DNA from: Mesorhizobium_G sp050247155
GTDB taxonomy: Bacteria > Pseudomonadota > Alphaproteobacteria > Rhizobiales > Rhizobiaceae
Direction of reading: 5' to 3'
Assembly: GCA_050247155.1 (NCBI GenBank)
Contig: JBFWUS010000002.1
Span: 1-64,000 of the forward strand
DNA length: 64,000 nucleotides
Position numbers and translations under genes: made by a program. Positions within the stretch are counted from its first letter, which is position 1, and each line of letters starts with the position of its first letter. Shown one piece after another: positions 8,076 to 15,663 of this stretch. The notes below the pieces were generated by a model. That model did no database searches. It saw nothing but the letters and a program-made list of their open reading frames with translations, and had not been told where the DNA came from.

Positions 8076-9176
8076 CTATCTGCCGACCTTCTCCGGGAAC
8101 ATCGCTGCCAGTCCCGCGGCGGACGCTGGCGCTATGCCGCGCTCGGTAATCAGTCCGGTCACCAGCCGCGCCGGGGTCACATCGAAGGCCGGGTTTCTGG
8201 CCGGGGTCTTGTCGGGCGAAACGCGGACCTGAGCGATATTGCCCTGCTTGTCCTTGCCCCAGACCAGCGACACCTCATCACCGGAACGCTCTTCGATCGG
8301 AATGTCCTTGATGCCGTCAGCGACGGTCCAGTCGATGGTCGGCGACGGCAGGCCGACATAAAACGGCACGTTATTGTCATGCGCCGCCAGCGCTTTCAGA
8401 TAGGTTCCGATCTTGTTGCAGACGTCACCACTGGCGGTGGTGCGGTCGGTGCCGACGATCACCATGTCGATGTCGCCGCGTTGCATCAAATGGCCGCCGG
8501 CGTTGTCGACGATGAGCGTGTGCGGCACGCCGTGGCCGGCCATCTCCCACGCGGTGAGCTGTGCCCCCTGATTGCGCGGACGGGTCTCGTCGACATAGAC
8601 GTGCACCGGAATGCCTTCCTCCACGGCCAGATAGATCGGCGCGGTGGCCGTTCCGTAGTCGACCGTAGCCAGCCACCCCGCATTGCAATGAGTCAGGATA
8701 TTGACTGGCTCGCCCGCCGCTTTCGTTGCGGCCATGCCGCGGATGATTTCCAGCCCATTGCGGCCGATCGACTGGTTCAGCCCGACATCCTCATCCGCCA
8801 TTGCAGCGGCTCGCGCATAAGCGACCGTCACGCGGTCCTGCGCCGGCAAAGGATGCAGTGTCGAGCGCATCTCGTCCAGCGCCCAGCGCAGGTTGATTGC
8901 TGTCGGTCGTGTCTTGTGAAGCGTCGACCATACGGCGTCCAGCGCCGTATCCGAAGGGTCGTCATGCATCTGCAGGGCTATGCCATAGGCAGCCGTGACA
9001 CCGATCAACGGCGCGCCGCGCACCCACATGTCGCGAATCGCCGTTGCCACCTCCTGGACCGAACGCAGCGTCTCGATTCGAAATTCATGCGGCAGCCAGC
9101 GCTGGTCGATAATGTCGACCGAGCGGCCATCTTCGTTCAACCAGATGGTGCGAAAATGGCGATCACCGACCTTCAT
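8076..9176 (-). CDS. mtnA: S-methyl-5-thioribose-1-phosphate isomerase
   Basis: The product is 366 aa, the usual MtnA length. It converts methylthioribose-1-phosphate (or 5-deoxyribose-1-phosphate) to the ribulose phosphate. Signatures are RGAPLIGVTAAYG, the catalytic Cys in HCNAGWLATVDYGTA, ETRPRNQGAQLTAWE and the catalytic Asp in GTDRTTASGDVCNKIGT. All are intact. The ATG overlaps the stop of a short upstream frame (ATGA at 9176-9173). It is the middle enzyme between mtnK and the class II aldolase. Confidence 0.95.
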   Translation of the reverse strand: MKVGDRHFRTIWLNEDGRSVDIIDQRWLPHEFRIETLRSVQEVATAIRDMWVRGAPLIGVTAAYGIALQMHDDPSDTALDAVWSTLHKTRPTAINLRWALDEMRSTLHPLPAQDRVTVAYARAAAMADEDVGLNQSIGRNGLEIIRGMAATKAAGEPVNILTHCNAGWLATVDYGTATAPIYLAVEEGIPVHVYVDETRPRNQGAQLTAWEMAGHGVPHTLIVDNAGGHLMQRGDIDMVIVGTDRTTASGDVCNKIGTYLKALAAHDNNVPFYVGLPSPTIDWTVADGIKDIPIEERSGDEVSLVWGKDKQGNIAQVRVSPDKTPARNPAFDVTPARLVTGLITERGIAPASAAGLAAMFPEKVGR

Positions 9177-9323
9177 CCTGCGTGCCTTTCAACCGCTTCG
9201 GCGGCAATAGCCGGCGTCTCGGCAATCAGCGTGACCAGCGGCGCCGCAATCATGCCGTTCATCACGCGGATGCAATTGCCGACTGGTTGCGACCATCGGC
9301 CCGCCGCCCTTTGGATTTGTCAT
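9173..9323 (-). other. Short overlapping frames between kinase and mtnA (possible gene remnant)
   Basis: The kinase stop and an ATG overlap as ATGA (9323-9320), opening a 44-codon frame (MTNPKGGGPMVATSRQ...) that ends at 9189. A second frame, 29 codons from ATG 9262, ends in TGA at 9175-9173 and overlaps the mtnA start in the same ATGA fashion. Both ends therefore look translationally coupled, but no single frame spans the gap. The simplest reading is the fused 5' and 3' ends of a gene lost by internal deletion. I recognise no family. Confidence 0.35.
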
Positions 9324-10189
9324 ACGGTGCCCCCAAACAGACGCACGGCCATCGACACCGCGCCGCCGAGCGCATCCTGCCGGGGTTCGCGCAGAAGCGT
9401 CCGGTACGGGTCGGACAGCCGCGGCGCATAGAGCGGCGCCAAACCGCCGAGTAAGCAAAGCGGACTTGTAGGCGCGAGGTGCAGCGCCGCCAGCGCGGCC
9501 TCGATCGCTCTTGTGGCGCGTTCGACGATTGCCTTGGCGACGACATCGCCCTGCTGGGCATGTTCGAAGACCATTGGCGCGTAACTCGCGAAATCACCCG
9601 GTTTCGCGCCCAGCGTGAAGGCGACGATGCCGCGGGGATCGTTGCCGTGTTTCGACAGCACTTCGCCGGTCAGCGGCGAGGCCGGCCGGACACCGTCGAA
9701 GGCGAGCAGTGTCTCTTCGAGCAGATCCCTGCCAAGACGCGCTCCGCTGCCTTGGTCGCCGATGAGAAAACCCCAGCCTCCGAAGTGGTGACCGATACCA
9801 TCGCGCCGCGCCATATAGGCCGTGCCCGTACCCAATATCCCGATTGCACCGTCACCGCCGCCGATCGCGCCCTCCAATGCAATCATCGCGTCCGTTTCCA
9901 CGACGCTTTTTTTGAACGGCAGCGTTGCCTCGAGCTGTTGCCGGAATGTTCCCACGTTCGCGCCCGCCAGGCCAAGCACGGCCGGAGTGTCGGATATCAA
10001 GGCGGGGTCTTCGCCGGCGTCCAGAAATGCGTTTCGGGCGGATTCGACGATGTTGCCGCTGGCGCCGGCCCAATTGGAATGAATGTTGGCCGATCCGGCC
10101 TTGGCGCGGCCAACGATCTCGCCACTGGCAAGCGCCAGGGCGGCCCGGCAACTCGTCCCGCCGCCATCAATGCCGATAATGAAACGCAT
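9320..10189 (-). CDS. BadF/BadG-type ATPase, N-acetylglucosamine-kinase-like
   Basis: The product is 289 aa of the ASKHA sugar-kinase fold. Phosphate-1 motif is GIDGGGTSCRAALA at residues 6-19, phosphate-2 is GILGTGTAYMARRDG, and GGWGFLIGDQGSGARLGRDLL is the family's conserved block. It is slightly short compared with about 300-320 residues. It probably phosphorylates a sugar or amino sugar with ATP in the cytoplasm. It is in line with mtnA, so it may extend the substrate range of that pathway, but no link to methylthioribose chemistry is known to me. Confidence 0.75.
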   Translation of the reverse strand: MRFIIGIDGGGTSCRAALALASGEIVGRAKAGSANIHSNWAGASGNIVESARNAFLDAGEDPALISDTPAVLGLAGANVGTFRQQLEATLPFKKSVVETDAMIALEGAIGGGDGAIGILGTGTAYMARRDGIGHHFGGWGFLIGDQGSGARLGRDLLEETLLAFDGVRPASPLTGEVLSKHGNDPRGIVAFTLGAKPGDFASYAPMVFEHAQQGDVVAKAIVERATRAIEAALAALHLAPTSPLCLLGGLAPLYAPRLSDPYRTLLREPRQDALGGAVSMAVRLFGGTV

Positions 10190-10267
10190 AGTGGTCTCCA
10201 GAAGCGATGTGTCGCGCCCTATGACGCCAAGTGCGCCCCGGTGGCAAGCCTTTTGACAGGGCGGGGG

Positions 10268-11311
10268 CTATGCGACCCTTATTTGAAGTTTGACGTCGGT
10301 TGGCCGCGCTTCGACCGCGCGGTCGAAGGCCTTGATGGAATCGTCGAAGACAAAGGTCTCGGAAATCAGCGGCTTCAGGTCGACCCGGCCCGAAGCCATC
10401 AAAGCGAGCGAACGCTCATATTGATGGGCATAGCGGAACACGGTTTCGATGCGCGCTTCCTTGGTCGAGGCGGTCGAAATGTCGATGGGCGTCGGCGCGA
10501 CCGGCAGGCCGACGGCAACAATCGTGCCACCGGGCCGCAGCAGGTCGAAGATGGTCTCCCATGCGCGCGGCGAACCCGAGCATTCGAACACCACGTCGGC
10601 GCCCCAGCCGTCGGTCAGCCGCGCGACTTCCTGTGCGAGGTTCTTCTCCCTGATGTTGATCGTCAGCACGCCTTGATAGCGGCCGGCGATGTCGAGCTTC
10701 GGCTGGGCTAGATCGGCGACGATGGCGCGGGCGCAGCCGCCGGCAAGCGCTGCGATCGCCACCATGATGCCAATCGGCCCCGCGCCCAGCACGATTGCCG
10801 TGTCGCCAGGCGTGATGCCGGCCTTGGTGGCGGCCTGCATGCCGACCGCGAACGGCTCCACCATCGCCCCTTCGGCAAAACTCACATTGTCCGGCAGCTT
10901 GAAGGTGTAGTCGGCGGGGTGCACGACGAAGGGCGTCAGGACGCCATGGATCGGCGGCGTAGCCCAGAATGTCACGGCCGGATCGACATTATACATGCCG
11001 AGCCGGCTGGCTTTTGAATTCGGGTCCGGGACGCCCGGCTCCATGCAGACGCGGTCTCCGACTTTCAGATGCGTGACATCACCGCCGATCTCGACCACCG
11101 TGCCTGCCGCCTCATGACCCAGCACCATGGGCGCCTCGACGACGAACGGACCGATGCGGCCATGGGTGTAGTAGTGAACATCGGAACCGCACACGCCAAC
11201 CGTATGAATTTTGATCTTCACCTGCCGCGGTCCGACCTCCATCGGCAGGTCGATTTCGCGCAGTGCGAGTTCGTGTTGGCGTTCGAGAACGAGAGCGGTG
11301 GCTATGGTCAT
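10268..11311 (-). CDS. Zinc-dependent medium-chain alcohol/polyol dehydrogenase
   Basis: The product is 347 aa from ATG 11311; an in-frame ATG at 11347 would add 12 residues unlike the family. The MDR features are the catalytic zinc Cys in VGVCGSDVHYY, His-Glu in GHEAAGTVVEIG, the proton-relay/structural region MEPGVPDPNSKASRLGMYNVDP and the Rossmann motif GAGPIGIMVAIAA. The sequence resembles sorbitol/xylitol dehydrogenases (NAD-dependent). Next to the DHAP-shunt genes it could reduce or oxidise the released (methylthio)acetaldehyde. A polyol substrate is equally plausible. Confidence 0.85.
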   Translation of the reverse strand: MTIATALVLERQHELALREIDLPMEVGPRQVKIKIHTVGVCGSDVHYYTHGRIGPFVVEAPMVLGHEAAGTVVEIGGDVTHLKVGDRVCMEPGVPDPNSKASRLGMYNVDPAVTFWATPPIHGVLTPFVVHPADYTFKLPDNVSFAEGAMVEPFAVGMQAATKAGITPGDTAIVLGAGPIGIMVAIAALAGGCARAIVADLAQPKLDIAGRYQGVLTINIREKNLAQEVARLTDGWGADVVFECSGSPRAWETIFDLLRPGGTIVAVGLPVAPTPIDISTASTKEARIETVFRYAHQYERSLALMASGRVDLKPLISETFVFDDSIKAFDRAVEARPTDVKLQIRVA

Positions 11312-11355
11312 GGCAGCGATGATATGGGCCGCTTCGCGCGAAGCCAAGGGCTGGT

Positions 11356-12051
11356 TCAGGCTGTTTGCCTGACGGCGGCAACGATTTCATCGATGATAAC
11401 AGGACTGCGCGCGCCGCGCGGCGTCGCGATCGGCGTGATGCTTTCAACATGTCCGGGCCGCTGCGACAAAAGCACGATGCGGTCGGCCAGTTCCGCTGCC
11501 TCGCGCAGATTATGTGTGACCATCAAGGCTGTCGTCGGGCGCGCGCTCCACACCTCCATCAGCAGGCGGCGCAAGCGCTCGGCGGTAGCTTCGTCGAGCG
11601 AAACGAAGGGTTCGTCGAGCAGCAGCAACGACGGCTTCAGCGCGAAGGCGCGCGCCAGCGCCACACGTCGCGCCATACCGAGGGACAATTCGCCGGGATA
11701 GAGTTTCTCTGTGCCGGCCAGCCCAAGCGCATCGAAGAGGTCGGCCAAGGTCGACGATGCCATCTCCGCCGGCATTGCCAGCCGCACATTGTCCTCGACG
11801 CTGCGCCAGGGCAGCAGGCGCGGCTCCTGGAACGCGGCGGCCATGCGTCCTTCCGGGCGTCTAATCGTTCCGTCGAAATCGGCATCGAGGCCGAGAATCA
11901 GTTTGAGCATCGTCGTCTTGCCGCAGCCGGAGGGACCGGTGAGGCAAACGAATTCGCCGGGTGCGACGGTAAACGCGACCCGGCCCAGCGCCGGCAGCTC
12001 CTGGCCGCGCGCCGTGCGATAGGATTTCGAGCGAATGTCGAGCTCAAGCAT
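11356..12051 (-). CDS. ABC transporter ATPase (SsuB/TauB family)
   Basis: The product is 231 aa from ATG 12051, which overlaps the permease stop by 8 bp; the longer frame to 12096 lies inside the permease gene. Walker A is GPSGCGKTTM, Q-loop FQEPRLLPW, signature LSLGMARRVALARA (altered from LSGGQ) and Walker B LLLDEPFVSLD. It is short by the standard of the nitrate/sulfonate/taurine class. It forms an importer with the next two genes. Confidence 0.85.
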   Translation of the reverse strand: MLELDIRSKSYRTARGQELPALGRVAFTVAPGEFVCLTGPSGCGKTTMLKLILGLDADFDGTIRRPEGRMAAAFQEPRLLPWRSVEDNVRLAMPAEMASSTLADLFDALGLAGTEKLYPGELSLGMARRVALARAFALKPSLLLLDEPFVSLDEATAERLRRLLMEVWSARPTTALMVTHNLREAAELADRIVLLSQRPGHVESITPIATPRGARSPVIIDEIVAAVRQTA

Positions 12052-12823
12052 CGCGCTTGCGCCACCGCGTCGCGCGCCGTTCCAAAGGCTGCACAATGAA
12101 CAGCTCGACCAAAAGCATTACCGCCACGAAGGCCAGCGAATAGGCCAGAATGGCGCGCACGTCGAAAAACTGGAAATAGGTGTAGATCTGAAAACCAACG
12201 CCATTCGGCCGGCCGAGCAGTTCGACGACCAGCACGATCTTCCAGATCAAGGCGATACCCGAGCGGGTGGCGGCTGCAAAATAGGGTTGGAGCTGCGGCA
12301 GGATCACATGCCGCAGCAGCCGCGCTGGCGGAAAGCGGAACACTCTCGCCATCTCCGTCAGCTGCGGATCGATGGCGCGGGTGCCTTCGCGGATGGTCAC
12401 CGCCACGTTTGGAATTTTGGTCAGCGCGACTGCGCCAATCGCCGAAACCTCGTTGAGGCCAAACCAGATATAGGCCAGCACGATGACGACCAGAGCGGGG
12501 ATATTGAGCAGCAGGATCAGCCAGGGATCGAACAGCCGGTCGGCGATGCGGCTCATGCCAAGGGCGATGCCGACCGCCGCGCCGATCGCCATGGCGACCA
12601 GAAAGGCGGCGACGACACGAAACAGCGTCATGCCGAGATGCAGCCAGAGCTCGCCGGAGACCGCCTCCTGCCAGAGAAAAGCCAGCACGGCGCCCGGCGG
12701 CGGCAGGACGCGCGACTGTGCGACCGCCGCAGCAGTCGCCCACAATCCAAACAGGATTGCGAGCGAGAGAACGACAATCAGCGCTTCGGTGGCCTTTGCC
12801 ACCATCAGCCTCTCAGTCGACAT
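12044..12823 (-). CDS. ABC transporter permease (SsuC/TauC family)
   Basis: The product is 259 aa with about six membrane segments and the cytoplasmic coupling loop EMARVFRFPPARLLRHVILPQLQPYF. It overlaps the binding-protein gene by 11 bp and the ATPase gene by 8 bp, indicating translational coupling. Family members move sulfonates, taurine, nitrate, thiamine precursors and similar small anions. The substrate here is not evident. Confidence 0.87.
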   Translation of the reverse strand: MSTERLMVAKATEALIVVLSLAILFGLWATAAAVAQSRVLPPPGAVLAFLWQEAVSGELWLHLGMTLFRVVAAFLVAMAIGAAVGIALGMSRIADRLFDPWLILLLNIPALVVIVLAYIWFGLNEVSAIGAVALTKIPNVAVTIREGTRAIDPQLTEMARVFRFPPARLLRHVILPQLQPYFAAATRSGIALIWKIVLVVELLGRPNGVGFQIYTYFQFFDVRAILAYSLAFVAVMLLVELFIVQPLERRATRWRKRDA

Positions 12824-13796
12824 CTTTCAGGGCGGGCCAATAGGTGCCGGCGGGCAATGTCTTGGCCGAACCGACGAGTTTTTCGCCGCCCAGGCCGGCG
12901 AGAACTTCGAACAGCTTGGCGGCGTCCGCTTCCTCGTCGAGCGCCGGTCGCGCCGGAATGCCGTCGCGATAACGATCGCGCAGTTTGTCGAGCGCGGCGC
13001 CGTCGTCCTTGATTACGCCATCAGCATGCAGCCTCGTCCACTCGGCATCGTTGTCCTTAAGCAGCACCTTTGCCTCGCGCGACGCCTTCAGGAAACCGAA
13101 CACGACATTCATGTGCTCGGCTGCCCATTTGTCATGGAAGGCATATCCGAGCGTCGACACGATGCCGGCCGCGCCGAGGTCCTTCGAGGCATCGTCCGCG
13201 CCGACAATGCGGCGAAAGCCGTCAGCCTCCAGCCGTGCATTGAAATGCCAATAATTCAGCGCGGCGTCGAACTCCCCTGCCCGCAGCTTTTCGGCCAGCA
13301 GCGGCGGCGCGCCATAGATGATCTCGTTTTCCTTGGCGATATCGAAACCCTGCTTGGCGGCCATACCCTGGAGCAGCAGCCAGCTCTTATCGAGTGCGCC
13401 GCCGGCCACAGCCAGCTTCTTGCCCTTGATGTCGGCCAGCGATTTTATGGGCGAATCCGCCTTCACCATGATCGCGCCTGTCGATGACGAATAGGGCGCG
13501 AAGGTCACATCCTGGCCCTGGCCGCGCAGCCGCGCGACCTCCAGCCAATCGGTGACGATCATGTCGACATCGCCGGCCTGGAAGGCGATGTTCGACGCGT
13601 CTTCGCCAGCGAAATAGGTAATCTGCATCTTGACGCCGTTCCTGGCGTCGAGGCCGTTCTTGGCGATGGTGTCCAGTTCCCAGTTCACGGTGCCGAACTT
13701 GAGTGCGCCGATGCGCACGACATCCTGGGCAAAAGCGGTCGATGCGGTGACAACGGCAACCACCGCTGCCGCCGCTACGGTCAGCCAGCTTTTCAC
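12813..13796 (-). CDS. ABC transporter substrate-binding protein (SsuA/THI5-like)
   Basis: The product is 327 aa. It has a Sec signal peptide (KSWLTVAAAAVVAVVTASTAFA, cleaved before QDVVRIG) and the type-2 periplasmic fold typical of the NMT1/sulfonate family: IGALKFGTVNWELDTI, DVDMIVTDWLEVARLRGQG, IKGKKLAVAGGALDKSWLLL. It is first gene of a minus-strand operon that may run through the dehydrogenase and kinase to mtnA. A sulfur-containing ligand would fit the neighbourhood, but that is conjecture. Confidence 0.82.
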   Translation of the reverse strand: MKSWLTVAAAAVVAVVTASTAFAQDVVRIGALKFGTVNWELDTIAKNGLDARNGVKMQITYFAGEDASNIAFQAGDVDMIVTDWLEVARLRGQGQDVTFAPYSSSTGAIMVKADSPIKSLADIKGKKLAVAGGALDKSWLLLQGMAAKQGFDIAKENEIIYGAPPLLAEKLRAGEFDAALNYWHFNARLEADGFRRIVGADDASKDLGAAGIVSTLGYAFHDKWAAEHMNVVFGFLKASREAKVLLKDNDAEWTRLHADGVIKDDGAALDKLRDRYRDGIPARPALDEEADAAKLFEVLAGLGGEKLVGSAKTLPAGTYWPALKDVD

Positions 13797-14226
13797 GATG
13801 AAACTCCTCCAACTCCGCTCGCCTCAGGGGGCAGCCCACTTGCCATGGTAGAGCGCGAGCGTGCGGTGCGCCTGCTGAACTTTGGTACAGGGGGTCGCTG
13901 TTGTCAAAGGCGGCGTTCAACGCGCGATCCGTTGCGAAAACAATCGCGCCCGCGCCGTTCCGCGTCGCCGGGCCGTCGTCCGCACAGCGGATTGGTAGAA
14001 ATCGCGCCCATCGACCGAGAATAGGGGTGTCGACACCTCCTTAAGGATGTTTTCGTATTGCATGGTCTGTCGGGATGTTGGCTGCAATCTCAAGCCGTTG
14101 CGTTCATATTCTTCAAAGCAAGCGTGTGTAAGAGAAGGATCGGAGCTCAGCAGGTCGGCCGGGCAAATCGGCGATTCCTGCAGAGGGGCGTTCACCGCTC
14201 GTTTGAAAATGTGGAGCAGGTAAAAC
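13797..14226. other. 430-bp divergent intergenic region with one possible small minus-strand ORF
   Basis: This separates the binding-protein gene (minus) from manC (plus). The only coding-like stretch is a minus-strand frame at 14063-13917 (48 codons, beginning MQYENILKEVSTPLFSVDGRDF), with no family match I can name; its end (RARLFSQRIAR) looks arginine-rich and may be out of frame. Otherwise I see no gene. Promoters for both flanking operons are expected here. Confidence 0.4.
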
Positions 14227-15657
14227 ATGCCCAAGGCAATCGCCGGCGATATCATCGTGCCGGTCATCATGGCGGGTGGCGCGGGAACAAGGCTTTGGCC
14301 GGTCTCACGCGAAAAGATGCCGAAACAATTCGTCGATCTGCTCGGCGACGGCTTGTCGACATTCCAGACCACGATACGCCGCGTTTCCGGCCCTGACTTT
14401 GCTCGGCCTATCGTCGTCACAGGCAATGATTTCCGCTTCGTCGTGGCCGAGCAGATGCAGGCGCTTGGCATCAAGGGTGACATCGTTCTGGAGCCGGAAC
14501 GACGCGATTCCGCTGCCGCCGTTGCGGTCGGCGCCCTGATGGCCGCACGCCGCGCCAAGGACGGGTTTTGCGTCATCCTGGCGTCAGATCACGTCATCGA
14601 CAACGATGCCGCCTTCATCGCCGATTGGAAACTGGCAGCGAGTGCCGCCCGTTCGGGGCGCATCATGACTCTCGGCATCGTGCCCGTAGCCCCTTCGTCT
14701 GCCTATGGCTACATTGCAATAGGCGACGAGCTCAAGGAAAAGGGCGGGTTCAAGGTCGATCGTTTTGTCGAGAAGCCGGACGCCGCGACGGCCGCCAAAT
14801 ATGTCGAACAGGGCATGTTGTGGAACAGCGGCAACTTCCTGTTTTCGCCTGCCATCATGTTGGAGGAACTGGAGCAGAACGCACCGGCCGTGCTGGCCGC
14901 CGCGCGCGACGCGCTCGACAAGGCCGTGACTGATCTCGATTTCCTGCGTCTCGACGCGAACGCCTTTCGCTGCGCGCCGAAAACCTCGATCGACTATGCC
15001 GTCATGGAAAAGACCCGACGCGCCGGCGTGGTGCGGGCAAGCTTCGGCTGGTCCGATGTCGGCGCATGGGACGCGCTCTACGGCATCTCGAAAGCCGACG
15101 CTGACGGCAATGTGCTGGTCGGCCCCGCCACGGCGCTCGATGCCCGAAACAATCTCATTCGTTCGGAGGGCGCCCTGACGGCGGTCGTCGGCCTGGACGA
15201 CGTGGTTGTGGTGACAACGCTCGATGCGGTGCTCGTCACCTCCAAAGCCCAGGCGCCAAGGGTAAAAGACCTCGTCGCACAACTGGCCAAGAATGGCCAT
15301 AGCGAAGCGACGGAGCATCTGCGCATCCACCGCCCCTGGGGCTGGTATCAGCGCATCGACATCGGCGAGCGTTTTCAGGTCAAGCACATCTGCGTGAAGC
15401 CGGGCGGAACGCTGTCGCTGCAGAAGCATCATCACCGCGCGGAACACTGGGTCGTCGTGCGCGGCACCGCCGAGGTGACGATCGACGGCGAGGTCAGGCT
15501 CTATCACGAGAACGAAGCGGCCTACCTGCCCATCGGCTGCGTGCACCGCATGCGCAATCCGGGCAAAATCGATCTCAAGATCATCGAGGTGCAGGTCGGC
15601 AGCTATACGGGCGAGGACGATATCGTCCGCATAGAAGATATTTACGCGCGCAATTGA
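14227..15657 (+). CDS. manC: Mannose-1-phosphate guanylyltransferase / mannose-6-phosphate isomerase
   Basis: The product is 476 aa, the normal length for the bifunctional type II enzyme (ManC/AlgA/CpsB). Nucleotidyltransferase motif MAGGAGTRLWPVSREKMPKQF is near residues 15-35, followed by VSGLDFAR-like and FVEKPDAATAAKYVE (sugar binding). The C-terminal cupin isomerase domain has KHHHRAEHWVVVRGTAEVTIDGE and YLPIGCVHRMRNPG. It makes GDP-mannose for surface polysaccharide. It is 6 bp from manB, in one operon. SD GGAGCAGGT precedes the ATG. Confidence 0.93.
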   Translation: MPKAIAGDIIVPVIMAGGAGTRLWPVSREKMPKQFVDLLGDGLSTFQTTIRRVSGPDFARPIVVTGNDFRFVVAEQMQALGIKGDIVLEPERRDSAAAVAVGALMAARRAKDGFCVILASDHVIDNDAAFIADWKLAASAARSGRIMTLGIVPVAPSSAYGYIAIGDELKEKGGFKVDRFVEKPDAATAAKYVEQGMLWNSGNFLFSPAIMLEELEQNAPAVLAAARDALDKAVTDLDFLRLDANAFRCAPKTSIDYAVMEKTRRAGVVRASFGWSDVGAWDALYGISKADADGNVLVGPATALDARNNLIRSEGALTAVVGLDDVVVVTTLDAVLVTSKAQAPRVKDLVAQLAKNGHSEATEHLRIHRPWGWYQRIDIGERFQVKHICVKPGGTLSLQKHHHRAEHWVVVRGTAEVTIDGEVRLYHENEAAYLPIGCVHRMRNPGKIDLKIIEVQVGSYTGEDDIVRIEDIYARN

Positions 15658-15663
15658 GCAGCC

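Noticed and set aside
13917..14576. 219-codon minus-strand frame overlapping manC start
   Set aside because: Most of it lies antisense to manC and only the last 48 codons fall in free space; no family was recognised.
14584..15546. Minus-strand frame of 320 codons opposite manC
   Set aside because: It has no family signature and no ribosome-binding site, and manC is certain on the other strand.
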